Source of the DNA: Nitzschia sp. DOCU1
Taxonomy: Eukaryota; Bacillariophyta; Bacillariophyceae; Bacillariales; Bacillariaceae
Length of the DNA: 64,000 nt
Direction: 5' to 3'
Assembly: GCA_951394045.1 (NCBI GenBank)
Contig: OX595988.1
Span: forward strand, 2,991,352 to 3,055,351
Shown here: positions 50,601 through 59,836 of the stretch, piece after piece
Layout of the letters: each line of letters begins with the position of its first letter
How positions within the stretch are numbered: position 1 is the stretch's first letter
Made by a program: the position numbers and the translations under genes
Notes under the pieces: model-generated
What the model was told of the DNA's origin: nothing
The model's database searches: none
The model's input: the letters and a program-made list of their open reading frames with translations, nothing else

Positions 50601-51344
50601 CAGGTTGTAGTTCCACCTGACGAGTCGAGGCAAGCTGTGGCTTTGGCGTGCCGGGGAGGTGAACAACAGATCGAGGAGTTGCTAGATTCTTGGCTTCAGC
50701 GCGTCCCGCAGGACACTAAGGAGATGCTGGCGATGCTTGAACTTTCCTGTAAGGAAGAGAAAGCCGACAAGTCCACTCCGAGCGATGCCGCAGAAAATCC
50801 TTATCTTGTGGCGGAACCTGCTAAATTTTCCTCGGCGGTTGATGCAGCAGGTGCGCGCATCAAAGAGTTCTTCGACAAGCTTGTGGCGGAGGGCAACGAT
50901 CCTACATCGGCGGCAGCTAAGGCTATTGGGTTGGTTGCCGAGGAACAAAAGACTGGCAACAAGCTTCCGTCAGGATCGCTGCATGGAATGTCGACGCGGA
51001 TGGGCCCAATACTTGAATCCAGCAAGCTTGACGATGCCATTGCACGTGCGATAGAATGGAATTCTCCTAGTGTCGTAGCAGATGCCTTGGCAACTGCTTT
51101 GAAATATTTGAAGAATGCAGCGAAGGAGCCCTGGTCCCCCAAGTTCCGACACTTCAGACTAAGTAACAAGGTGGCGGACCAGGTGACGAGGGTAGAAGGT
51201 GGAATAGCGATTCTCCGAAGCCTCGGGTTCGAGGTTGTTGGAAGTAGTCAGGAATTCAAGGCCACCATTCCGGTTTCCGTCGACTTGGAAGGAATTTGTC
51301 AATTACTATCACGATTGATCCAGGACCTGGGCGATGACCAATAG
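47685..51344 (+). CDS. Peptide:N-glycanase fused to ILEI, thioredoxin and PUB domains (1164 aa)
   Basis: Exons 47685-48534, 48621-50270, 50350-51344 (introns 86 and 79 bp; both restore motifs). Domain order: (1) N-terminal hydrophobic stretch FTFLVGVCFTATTAFSTTYP, a possible signal sequence with a Phe that would suit a plastid or ER preprotein; (2) PNGase core from about residue 190: zinc-type Cys in FMTWVNAPPCVKCGCKECE and YYCPECKEN, and the transglutaminase triad C314 (KGRCGEYSN), H341 (SDHLWTEV), D356 (ADSCEG); (3) ILEI/FAM3-like domain about 530-645 (VVVVDEKFLGCILQSQSFVTW); (4) nucleoredoxin-type thioredoxin domain with C833-G-P-C836 and PWQAIPFEQ; (5) C-terminal PUB domain about 1079-1160 (LKYLKNAAKEPWSPKFRHFRLS), which in animal PNGase binds p97. 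PNGase removes N-glycans from misfolded glycoproteins. The whole combination is unusual. Confidence 0.88.
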
Positions 51345-52613
51345 TGTGATGCGTGTTTGTGGGATTTTTGCTATTCCCTGAAAGGATACTACGGCCCGAA
51401 GAAAGCCGTGCGGCGAATCTACATCACAACAAGGTTGCTCCAAACATCGACTTTACTCGAGTCCTTGCTAGAGCGGGTTAAACAGAGGCTAAAACTACGA
51501 TAACAACGACGTCTAGTTTAGTAGTATAAAACAAAAGGTACCTCACTCGTACGAAGTCCTTTTTATGTTAGCTAGTCGGTACCAGATTCACATGTCGGCT
51601 ACCGGCACCGAACTTTTGAAGACTGTGAGCGCGTGGTCGAGAGTAAATACCAGCAGGAGAACAAGAGCACCATTGTCATTCCGAAGGTTCCGAGTCCATC
51701 AATCAATCGCGGTAGGTGTTTGAAGTAGCAGTGTAAGCAATGGTATCACCGACCACCGGTATAGGCCATCAAAAAAACTAATCGCTACCGTATGCTACTT
51801 CCGGTTCTATTCCTAGTCCGTCTGGTACTATCGTAAAACTAGTTGCAACTTTTGACTATGTAGCTAAGCCCAAGTAGTGAAGATTCATGTGGAAAGCCTT
51901 GAAGGCCGAGTTCATACCCTGCTAGCCTGGTTCTCCATCTCCGAGTCTGGAAAAAGTTCCGTCTGTGTTCTCGATGTTCCTCTACGGTAGCAAAATTGCT
52001 GAATCGGGTAGGAATCTGTCATCGTTAGTTCGATGATCTTTGTGTGTCATTGTCACGTGTACCACCGGGTTCTGTGTCTCGTCATCCATCGACAAACCTT
52101 GGATTTCCAATAAGCTCTTCCGCTCAGAGGCGAGGCCTCATTTCCAAAAATTGTGCGCCGTGCGATAACTCGTGTTATCCGAGCGTACCAGGTACTTTGG
52201 TTTTTGCGTATTATACAACAAGAGTTATCGTGACGATTTTTGGAAATGAGGCCTCGCGTCTGCGCGGAAGATCTTATGAACTGTGCCTTTTTGGGATTCT
52301 CGTTCTGCGATTTCCGGACGCCGGGGATTCGCCGAGTGTCACCAATGCAGTTGGTTATGGAACGTTGCGAACAGCGCATTGCCCCAAAAGCACTGGCCTC
52401 GTCGATTGTTCGCGTGGCTATGCGAAGTGTCATCCTACCGGTATTTATGGTTCGTTCCGCGCTTTCCCGTTGGGATTGAAGTCCACAAACGTGTTTGTTC
52501 GTAGGGTTCCACACAACAAACGGGCGTTGTGCGCCTCCACAAAAGTGGCAAGCGCATTTTTATCCTTTTTATAATTTTACTGCACCGCAACTCTCCTCTC
52601 ACAATATTCAACC
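51345..52613. other. Intergenic with inverted-repeat hairpin
   Basis: No gene supported. Contains the long inverted repeat at 52110-52277, the 16-mer GGCTACCGGCACCGAA (51597-51612), CTACGGTAG (51982-51990), TACCAGGTA (52186-52194) and TACCGGTA (52436-52443). The open frame at 52044-52574 reads through the hairpin and is not believed. Confidence 0.5.
52110..52277. repeat. Imperfect inverted repeat, MITE-like hairpin
   Basis: Arms 52110-52178 and 52211-52277. The outer 42 bases (52110-52151 vs 52236-52277) pair with only 3 mismatches, including the perfect block CGAGGCCTCATTTCCAAAAA. The inner parts (around GATAACTC) pair less well. A loop of about 30 bases lies between, containing TACCAGGTA. 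The ends have no recognised target-site duplication, but this was not searched systematically. Confidence 0.75.
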
Positions 52614-53403
52614 ATGAACTCGATTACGATACAACTCAACAATGCAGCGATCGACGCTTTACATACCGGTGACTTCGCGAAAGGCTTTAACATTCTGTTG
52701 AGAGCATGCGCGGATCAGAGTCGGTTAGGGAAAGAAGAGGATCACAAGGGGCACAGGCAACATGGTCTGGTTCGCAACGCAGGGGAAAAGAAAACGCAGG
52801 ATCACGTCTTTGAATACATCTTTGAGGATTGTTCGAACCTTCTTGCTCTCCATTCACGGAAAGAGAGTGCTGCCACGCTATGTCCCCACAACATGCTGTG
52901 TCTTAAGTTCCTTCGTCTAGGATCGCCGCTGACAACGAGCCAGCTCGATAGCATGTGCAGCTGTGGTGTTTCTTGGGTACTGGGCTACAAGTAAGTCAAG
53001 CAAGCGACTCGGCATTTCTCGTTTCCTCAATGGCTTGGAACTGACCTATTCTTTGATCCTGTTCAGCTTGAGCATTCTTTGCGCCTACATCGGGCTTCGG
53101 ATACCAGAATCTGGGCATTACTATTTGAAGAAGGCCTTATCCCTGCTGGGACCGATCCAAAGAACGATTTTGAAGCGTCAGTCTTCATCATTGTTTTGGA
53201 CGACTTTGAAATTATCAGTCCTCAATAACTATGCATTCGTTCTAAGAGAATGTTCGCTTGAAACCGATGGAGTCACCGTGACCATGGAAAAGTTGCTTCG
53301 AAAAACTTGCCTAGAGTACCAGTTGGACCCAATCGACGTCTTCAAGTTCCAAAGGAACTTAGAAGCCTTACATGAACGCAATCAAACAGCTGCCGCAGCA
53401 TAA
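52614..53403 (+). CDS. Small helical-repeat protein, copy A (237 aa)
   Basis: Exons 52614-52990 and 53067-53403, 76-bp intron in phase 2. N-terminus IQLNNAAIDALHTGDFAKGF and later LKLSVLNNYAFVLRECSLE have the look of TPR-like helix pairs, with a C-terminal KFQRNLEALHERN helix; true TPR membership is not established. Two Cys-rich turns (MCSCGVSWVLGYK, LCAYIGLRIP). It shares the exon boundary (GYK|N) and most motifs with the gene at 54028, so the pair arose by tandem duplication. No signal peptide. No function recognised. Confidence 0.7.
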
Positions 53404-54027
53404 CAACTTGACGACCATTGGTGGGTCCAATTCTCTTCCTGCCGAATGGTCGATCGCTACTAATCACAATTTTGATGATCATAATACTTCTCGTCCGTCT
53501 ACAACTACAAAAAGCAGTCTGGTACTTGGTGCTACTTCTTAGAATTTGGACCGACATGCAGAGAGCTATTTTCTCTATAAGGACAAGCTGATCTTCGTCA
53601 TGGTGTTGCTGCTGACTGTTGATGTATCTCCTCTATTGACCTCTAGAGGTTCGAACTAGTCGTTCACATTTTTATCATTATTAGGCTGTTGTGCTGTGGA
53701 CCTGAATGGTCTTCGGGATGATCTGTTTTTTGGCGAAAGAAGGATCGACCTAAGCGACTCTAAGAATGGGGTACAAAGGCGGCGGTGGCGTGTGCGTGGT
53801 GGAAACGACACAGACGAGACACTTCGTGATGCGATCCGGGGCCAAGTTGCACCCTTCTGGACTGTACTTTTGTGGAGCCAGCGGAGCGCTACTCCATGTT
53901 TCTGGACAGAGTTCGCACTCACTATTTACCTCTAGCTTTCCTGTCCTGTTGAGATACGCTCACATAATAAAATTTCCAAAGGCGAAACACCAGGGCAAAC
54001 TCCTCGCTATCTCCGCATTTTGCAGCC
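53404..54027. other. Spacer between tandem helical-repeat genes
   Basis: 624 bp; presumed promoter of copy B. Short frames only. Confidence 0.4.
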
Positions 54028-54904
54028 ATGAATACTTCAGCTATTGAATTGAACAATGCCGCCATTGAGGCTATCCACTCGGGAAATCTTGCAGGAGGAT
54101 TTAACATCTTATTGCGGGCATGTGCCGATCAGAATCGAATGAGTAAGCGGGAAAATGAAGAAAAACATAAGCGAGGTGCCCCAATCCATCCTTCTTCTAT
54201 TCATGCGTTGAAGAACGTGCCAGATGATCATATTTATGAATATGTTTTCGAAGACTGCTCTAATCTTTTGCTGCTTCCGGTGGCTCGTGTTAACGACCAC
54301 AGTTCTTCTTCTTCCCCAGTCCTCGCTGCCATGTCCACGATACGTCAGCAGAGATTGCGTCTTTTGAACTTGCGATTCCTGAAAGTAAACGCGTTGCTTC
54401 CTGGCAAGCAACTCGACGGAATCTGCAAATCATGCTGTGTTTCATGGGTTCTTGGATACAAGTAAGTTCCAGTTTTGCCATCGGTTGTTTTAATGCGATG
54501 ATGACAGCACGACTAATCTCTTGTCGGTGCTCCTTTGCTGCCCTCCCAGTCTAAGCATACTTTGCGCCTTCATTGGGCTCCGAATCCCAGATTCGAGAGC
54601 TTATTACCTGAGAAAGGCGCTGGCACTCCTAGGTCCCATCCACCGAACAATCCTTAAGCGCCGCTCAACTTCACCATTTTGGTGTACATTAAAGCTTTCC
54701 GTCTTGAACAACTATGCACTTGTTTTGAGGGAGTGCTCCATGGATACACGTCGAATAACCCTTGCTATGGCACTTCTTCTTGAGAAGACCATCACGGCAG
54801 AAAGAGTAGACCCCAGTGACGCTGACAAGTTTCAACGAAACTTGCAAAGCTTCCAACGGCGGAGAATAGAAAGCTTTCCGGCACAAGTTGCCGCGGCGGC
54901 TTAA
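54028..54904 (+). CDS. Small helical-repeat protein, copy B (262 aa)
   Basis: Exons 54028-54461 and 54550-54904, 88-bp intron at the same place and phase as in copy A. IELNNAAIEAIHSGNLAGGF, then HIYEYVFEDCSNLLLLPVAR, then a Ser-rich insertion of about 20 residues not in copy A, then SCCVSWVLGYKN, LCAFIGLRIPDSRAYYLRKA and LKLSVLNNYALVLRECSMD. Ends QVAAAA, like the NQTAAAA end of copy A. Same caution on TPR identity. Confidence 0.7.
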
Positions 54905-55843
54905 AGTGATTATAATGCTAAAAAGTTTTGGTTTGATCTATAACATCTTTACTGCACGGGCGACTCTACAACTAGCTACTAGCATCGCTTTTAGTAAACA
55001 AACAAGCTATTGGTCTTGCCATTACGGTACCAGCGTAAATCACTAAGGATCCTCCACCTTCTGATAGAGGACCGTCTACCGTGGCCTTGTAGCGACGCCG
55101 CTATCACACACTATCGACTGTCTTCCTGTTATTACCGCGGTAATAGTAGTGAGGGCCGCGGCAAGCATGATCATGATGAACGACACAAACGACAACCAAA
55201 CCGAAGATGATCCTCCGAAACTTGGTAACAGACAGTTCAGGAATTGAGCGAAGTACGAAGGGCGGAAATATTCTCGCCATCAATAAATCATCAGCCTTCG
55301 TGTTACATACCGTAGTTGTTCGCCAACCAGGTTAAGACATAATTCTACCGGTAGTGAACTGTACCTGACGAGATGGGAACGAGGCTGAACTGTTCCCTGT
55401 ACCAGCAGCGAATTACTCGAGTTTCCCCGTGTGAAAAATATCCATAAACAGCACGTTCGGCATTCAATGACGATGGTGGGCGAAAGCTAAGCCTCATTAT
55501 TTTACTACCGGAGGAAACGATATAATACGTTTGAACTTGAACTTTTCATCGCCGAGAGGTGAAACTGTGCCACCATAAATAGGGAGTGGAACTATTCTGT
55601 ACCATATTGAACACATACCATTTATGCTCTGCTCGCCACATACCCCGGATTCACAAGTCCTAAACGAATGAACGTCGATGCAGATCCGGCCGAAGGCGAC
55701 TTCAAGAACTCTACTAAATAACGGTAGTAGTGCATCTCCGATTTCCTGTCGGCGACGAAAAGATAGCATAGAGAGATCCGAGCGTCGGAGGATGACGCGT
55801 AACAGCAGGCAAAGGCATCAATCATGACAGATGCTGCAGTCAG
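54905..55843. other. Intergenic, nothing recognised
   Basis: 939 bp without a supported gene; includes TACCGGTA at 55346-55353. Confidence 0.5.
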
Positions 55844-56812
55844 ATGAAGTATTCGGCTGTGTCCATCTTTGGCATTGTATTGGTCAGCTGGTCCAAAACC
55901 ACCCTCGGGTACTTTCCTTCGTACGGTTGGAGGCAGGCAACAAAAACACCTGTCATCGGCAGGGAGAACTGGGGTGTAGATTGTCGTCTGTCTTCGAACG
56001 ACGAGGCGGCTGATCAACGTAACAACCGACGAAAACTTGTGTTGCAGAGCAGCGGGGACGGCGTATATCTTCATTCTCGGACACTCACCATCGCTTCGGA
56101 CTGGGCGATTACGGTATGGGAGTGGGAGCAGACTGCAGATGTCGTCGAGTCTTATTGGGAAGAACAAGCAAGTATCGATGAAACTGGCCATGGTAAAGAT
56201 CAACGAGTGTTGGATCCTTTTGGACTGGTCACATGGCCTGGCTCCGTGGTTGCAGCGCAAGCCTTGAGGAGCCATGTATCTTTAGTAAAGGATCATAGGG
56301 TCTTGATTCTAGGCGCAGGCGTTGGAGTGGAGGCACAAGCTGCAGCAGAACTGGGAGCGAAGCAAGTGCTGGCTACGGATATCCATCCGACGACGCTACA
56401 ACAGCTGGAAGTAGGCGTGGCATCGAATGATCGCATCCCAGACAAGTCCGTGGTTCAGACACAAATCTTCGACCTTACAGGCAAAGAGGCACTGCCGATG
56501 GCTTTAGCTGACATGATCGTTGTCGCAGATGTTTTGTACAATGAAGATCTGGCCCGACATGTAGTTCGTCGAGTCGTCGAAGGCTGGCAACGGAATCCAA
56601 ATGTCAAGATTTTAGTCACGGACTCTCAACGTTTTGTCAAAGTGATGACACTTCTCCAGGAGCAGTTTTCGAAAGTCTCTGGAGATACTACAAGCCCAGA
56701 CATTGAATTTGTTGAGGAGACGCTTGTCGACTTTACCGGGTCGGGGGTTTGCATTGACGGAGACCAAACTTATGACGTGAAGGTTCGGACACTATGGATC
56801 GGCGTGGAGTGA
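55844..56812 (+). CDS. Class I methyltransferase, METTL16/21-like (lysine-type) (322 aa)
   Basis: Rossmann SAM-dependent methyltransferase of the 'methyltransferase 16' group (FAM86/METTL21/METTL23 kind, usually protein-lysine methylases). Motif I is HRVLILGAGVGVEAQAAAEL followed by VLATDIHP (motif post I); MADMIVVADVLYNEDL is the D-x-(V/I)-x-x-(A/G)-D-V-L-Y signature of this group. C-terminal VRTLWIGVE. The first 25 residues (MKYSAVSIFGIVLVSWSKTTLGYFPSYGW) form a signal-like hydrophobic stretch and then G-YFPS; a bipartite plastid signal is possible. Start at 55844. Substrate not predicted. Confidence 0.78.
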   Translation: MKYSAVSIFGIVLVSWSKTTLGYFPSYGWRQATKTPVIGRENWGVDCRLSSNDEAADQRNNRRKLVLQSSGDGVYLHSRTLTIASDWAITVWEWEQTADVVESYWEEQASIDETGHGKDQRVLDPFGLVTWPGSVVAAQALRSHVSLVKDHRVLILGAGVGVEAQAAAELGAKQVLATDIHPTTLQQLEVGVASNDRIPDKSVVQTQIFDLTGKEALPMALADMIVVADVLYNEDLARHVVRRVVEGWQRNPNVKILVTDSQRFVKVMTLLQEQFSKVSGDTTSPDIEFVEETLVDFTGSGVCIDGDQTYDVKVRTLWIGVE

Positions 56813-57408
56813 ATTGAAGGCCGCTATATTGCCGAGCTGCCTGAAAATGGCCTCAGCGAAAAACTCACCACACAATTGGGAAGCAAAGTGGCAGTGAAGA
56901 AAGAAAAACAAAGAGCTAAGTCTGGCACTCGAGATGTGTGTTTGCATCGTTGGGGCGGGTAAACGATTCCATGGCTGCTAGTTTGGACCGTTTGGAACAC
57001 AGAGGTCTTGAAATGAATTACGAGCATCTTGGATCTGGCAGAGCCGTCTCATTGTTATTTCGGAGGAACGTTTCGTCTTTGAAAGAAGGTACTCTTTCGG
57101 CATGTGACACATACGGTGGTAGTTCTATTTGACAGCACAGATTGCTTATTGGTGGTAAGAACACTTCGGTAGATGTACTCCTTCAAATTCTGTTCTAATT
57201 TACATCGTTGTTGTGGATCGTAGAAAATTTCCGTTGTAGCTACCCGGGAAAAGCCCAAACAATTGTTTGAGCTACCGTAGTCTCTAGTTTCTGTTCTCCC
57301 AATCCGGGGTTGAAACGATGGTTGGCTTTCTGGAGCCTGTTTATTCTGATGGCACGTGCGTTTTATCGTGACTTGCCTGCATATTCAATGCCGAAAACTC
57401 AAAACCGT
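56813..57408. other. Intergenic between convergent genes, nothing recognised
   Basis: About 600 bp between the methyltransferase (+) and permease (-) 3' ends. CTACCGTAG at 57272-57280. Confidence 0.45.
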
Positions 57409-59086
57409 CTAGGCTTGTTCAACGTCGACGTCCTCCATTGGTCCATCTTCGGCCTTGTCGCTGATATCAGAAGACGACTCATCCTCGAGGACCTTGGCGT
57501 CACCACTAGTCTTGCAAGTTGCGACGACGGTTACCTCCTCGCTGATGGGTTCCATGTACACGGGTTTCTCAATACCAAACAACGACAAGATGTAAAAAGC
57601 ACTCTGGCAGACGATCCAGCAACCGATTCCGGCAATCAAGCCGTAAGCGATCGAGTACGTCAAAGGCATGATGGTCACAGTCAAAAAGGCAGTCGCGGCA
57701 TGAGCAGGGTCGTGCCACTTGACATCCTTCAACGACTTGGCCATCATGGCACCAACAACAATCAACGATCCACCGGTGGCCCACGGAGGAATGCTGGCAA
57801 TGATGGGGGCAAAGAACACGGACATCAAGAAGAAGATACCGCAGATCACGGCAGTCAATCCCGTACGGGCTCCGGCCTTGACTCCAGCGGCACTCTCAAT
57901 GTAAGAAGTGGTGGGGGGACAAGCCAAAGAAGGATCCGCACAAGGTAGCAAGAGCGTCGGCGGCAAAGGCCATGCGAGACCTGGGAAAGTCGCCGTCTTC
58001 GTTCACGTACCCCATGTCGGAGACAATGCCCATCAAGGTGCCAGAGGTATCCAAAAAGTCAACATACAAGAAGGTGACCAAGGCAACACCGATTTGGGCG
58101 ATCTCGTTGGTGAAAGGAGCCAAGACCTTGTCGAGACCTTCAATGGACACCACTTGGGAGAAGTATTCAAAGCGGTCGTTACCAGCAGCGGTGTCGGGGA
58201 AATATGTGATGGCAGTGTCGCGGAACCAAGAGATGAACGTCACAAAACTGATACCAATCACGAAGGCGGAGTTCCACTTGTAGGACAAGAGAACAACAAT
58301 TATCATCATACCCAAGATACCCACCCAGGTAGTTGGGGAGGTCATGATTCCGCCCAAGTTATCGCAGGTGTAAGCCTCGCTAATGACACAGGTCGAGGAG
58401 TCGGCTGCGCAGGACTCGGTCAATGCAACAACAGGGACACGATCTTCTAGGGGGCAGGCTCCAAGGGTGACAGCGGTGGCAATGTCAGAGACAACAAGTC
58501 CGATACCTTCGGCAGTTTGGTATCCAAGGTGGGCAAGAAATGCACCGATGGCTGCAGGAGTAGCGACACGGACGGGTTCTGGGACAAACTTGATTATGTA
58601 GTATCGAACTCCTGAAATAGCCATGAGAAAGAAGACAACACCTTCAATGGCGACGGCGGTGACTGCGGCTTGGTAGGATAAATCGCCGGTTCCACGGAAT
58701 CCAACAACCGAGTATGCGAAATAGGCATTCATTCCCATACCGGGGGCAAGGGCAATGGGAAGGTTAGCGAGGATGCCCATCAGGAAGCATCCGACCATGG
58801 ACGCAAGGGCAGTAGAGGTAATGAGCTCTCGCTTGACTTCCTCGATACAGTTGGAGTAGTCGGCCCCAAAGATACCACCATCTTCGGGGGAATCAGGGAT
58901 GCACGGACCACCCGAGTCGGCGATGATTCTAGGGTTAACGGCAAGGATGTATGCCATGGTCATGAAGGTCGCCATCGCTCCCTTGAGTTCGGTCGAGAAT
59001 CGAGCTTTGCGTTGGTCCATTTCGAAGAATCTTCCGATGAAACTACCTTGCACGGCATCATCGATCTTTTGAATGATAGCAGACAT
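57409..59086 (-). CDS. AzgA-type purine/xanthine permease with one-base frameshift
   Basis: Nucleobase transporter of the AzgA/NCS2-like family, about 558 aa once the frame is mended conceptually. Signature motifs: TMAYILAVNPRIIADSGG, LPIALAPGMGMNAYFAY, VATPAAIGAFLAHLGYQ, VDFLDTSGTLMG, and PTTSYIESAAGVKAGARTG. The conserved LSP-TTSYIES junction is broken: minus-strand frame 59086 to about 57919 continues as SPHHFLH and stops, while the family sequence resumes in a second frame to 57409. A run of six G (57913-57918; C on the coding strand) is one base too long for the family frame. It is either an assembly/read error in a homopolymer, a rare frameshift, or a young pseudogene. The rest is intact and highly conserved. 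5' end lies inside a perfect 185-bp tandem repeat. Confidence 0.85.
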
Positions 59087-59271
59087 GATGGATAAGATAG
59101 GTCTGTTCTGTTTATTTTTGGTCTGTTGGTTGCAGCAACAACAGTTTGGAAGAAAGATGATTTTGTGAGCACATCTTTTTTGGATTTTGCTCGGCGTTGG
59201 TCCATTTCGAAGAATCTTCCGATGAAACTACCTTGCACGGCATCATCGATCTTTTGAATGATAGCAGACAT
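58960..59271 (-). other. Overlapping upstream ORF created by 185-bp duplication
   Basis: The upstream repeat copy supplies a second ATG at 59271 followed by the same first 24 codons (MSAIIQKIDDAVQGSFIGRF...), after which the frame runs out of register (185 is not a multiple of 3) through the true start and ends at 58960. If transcription begins upstream of 59271, ribosomes starting here would miss the permease. Confidence 0.5.
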
Positions 59272-59378
59272 GATGGATAAGATAGGTCTGTTCTGTTTAT
59301 TTTTGGTCTGTTGGTTGCAGCAACAACAGTTTGGAAGAAAGATGATTTTGTGAGCACATCTTTTTTGGATTTTGCTCG
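59009..59378. repeat. Perfect 185-bp tandem duplication over permease start
   Basis: 59009-59193 and 59194-59378 are identical as far as I can read. The unit contains the permease ATG, its first 26 codons and the adjacent 5' leader. Perfect identity suggests a very recent event or an assembly artefact. Confidence 0.9.
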
Positions 59379-59836
59379 GCGTCAATCCGATAGGTTTGGT
59401 GGAACGTTGGGGAACAGCACGGGGCTTCACTCCGATACGATATATATGCCCCTGGACTTCCGCGGATCCCCTTCTTTTGCTCGGTTGTTCACTATCGCAG
59501 CCGACCCTCAATTTCTTGTCGTCCTTGTGCGTAGCCAAGGTAGAGTACTTGCAAGTTGAAACTCGGCGGGGGCGATTCATAAAACGATGATACTCTATTA
59601 TGCTCCTCAAGGCTGAGAACTATCCTCTTCTCCAATCATTGCTAGCTGAAGTTTATAGACGTGCTGCAATCCAGCCCTCTGCAACTATTGTGCAGGAAGC
59701 GCGACATGCTCTTATCTCTTGCCGCTAGCTCCTACTGAGAAAGCATTGGTGAATGACGTCGGATGGCACTAGTAGGCCGGTCGCGAGACGCTACTACTTC
59801 TCCAGTACAGGCGAGCAAGAGACATCACAAGACATT
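59379..59836. promoter_or_regulatory. Presumed permease promoter and 3' end of SPX-MFS gene
   Basis: 458 bp between same-strand genes. A frame is open on the minus strand toward 59610 but has no supporting features. Confidence 0.4.

Noticed and set aside
52044..52574. 176-codon open frame over the hairpin
   Set aside because: It crosses an inverted repeat and has no domain or ATG context.
53646..53660. GGTTCGAACTAG looked like a tRNA B box
   Set aside because: No matching A box or cloverleaf could be drawn around it.
57908..58450. Plus-strand 180-codon frame antisense to the permease
   Set aside because: Gly/Gln-rich shadow; the minus strand encodes a conserved transporter.
58960..59610. 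216-codon minus-strand frame upstream of the permease
   Set aside because: It arises from the 185-bp duplication; only the ATG-proximal part (58960-59271) is kept as a possible upstream ORF.
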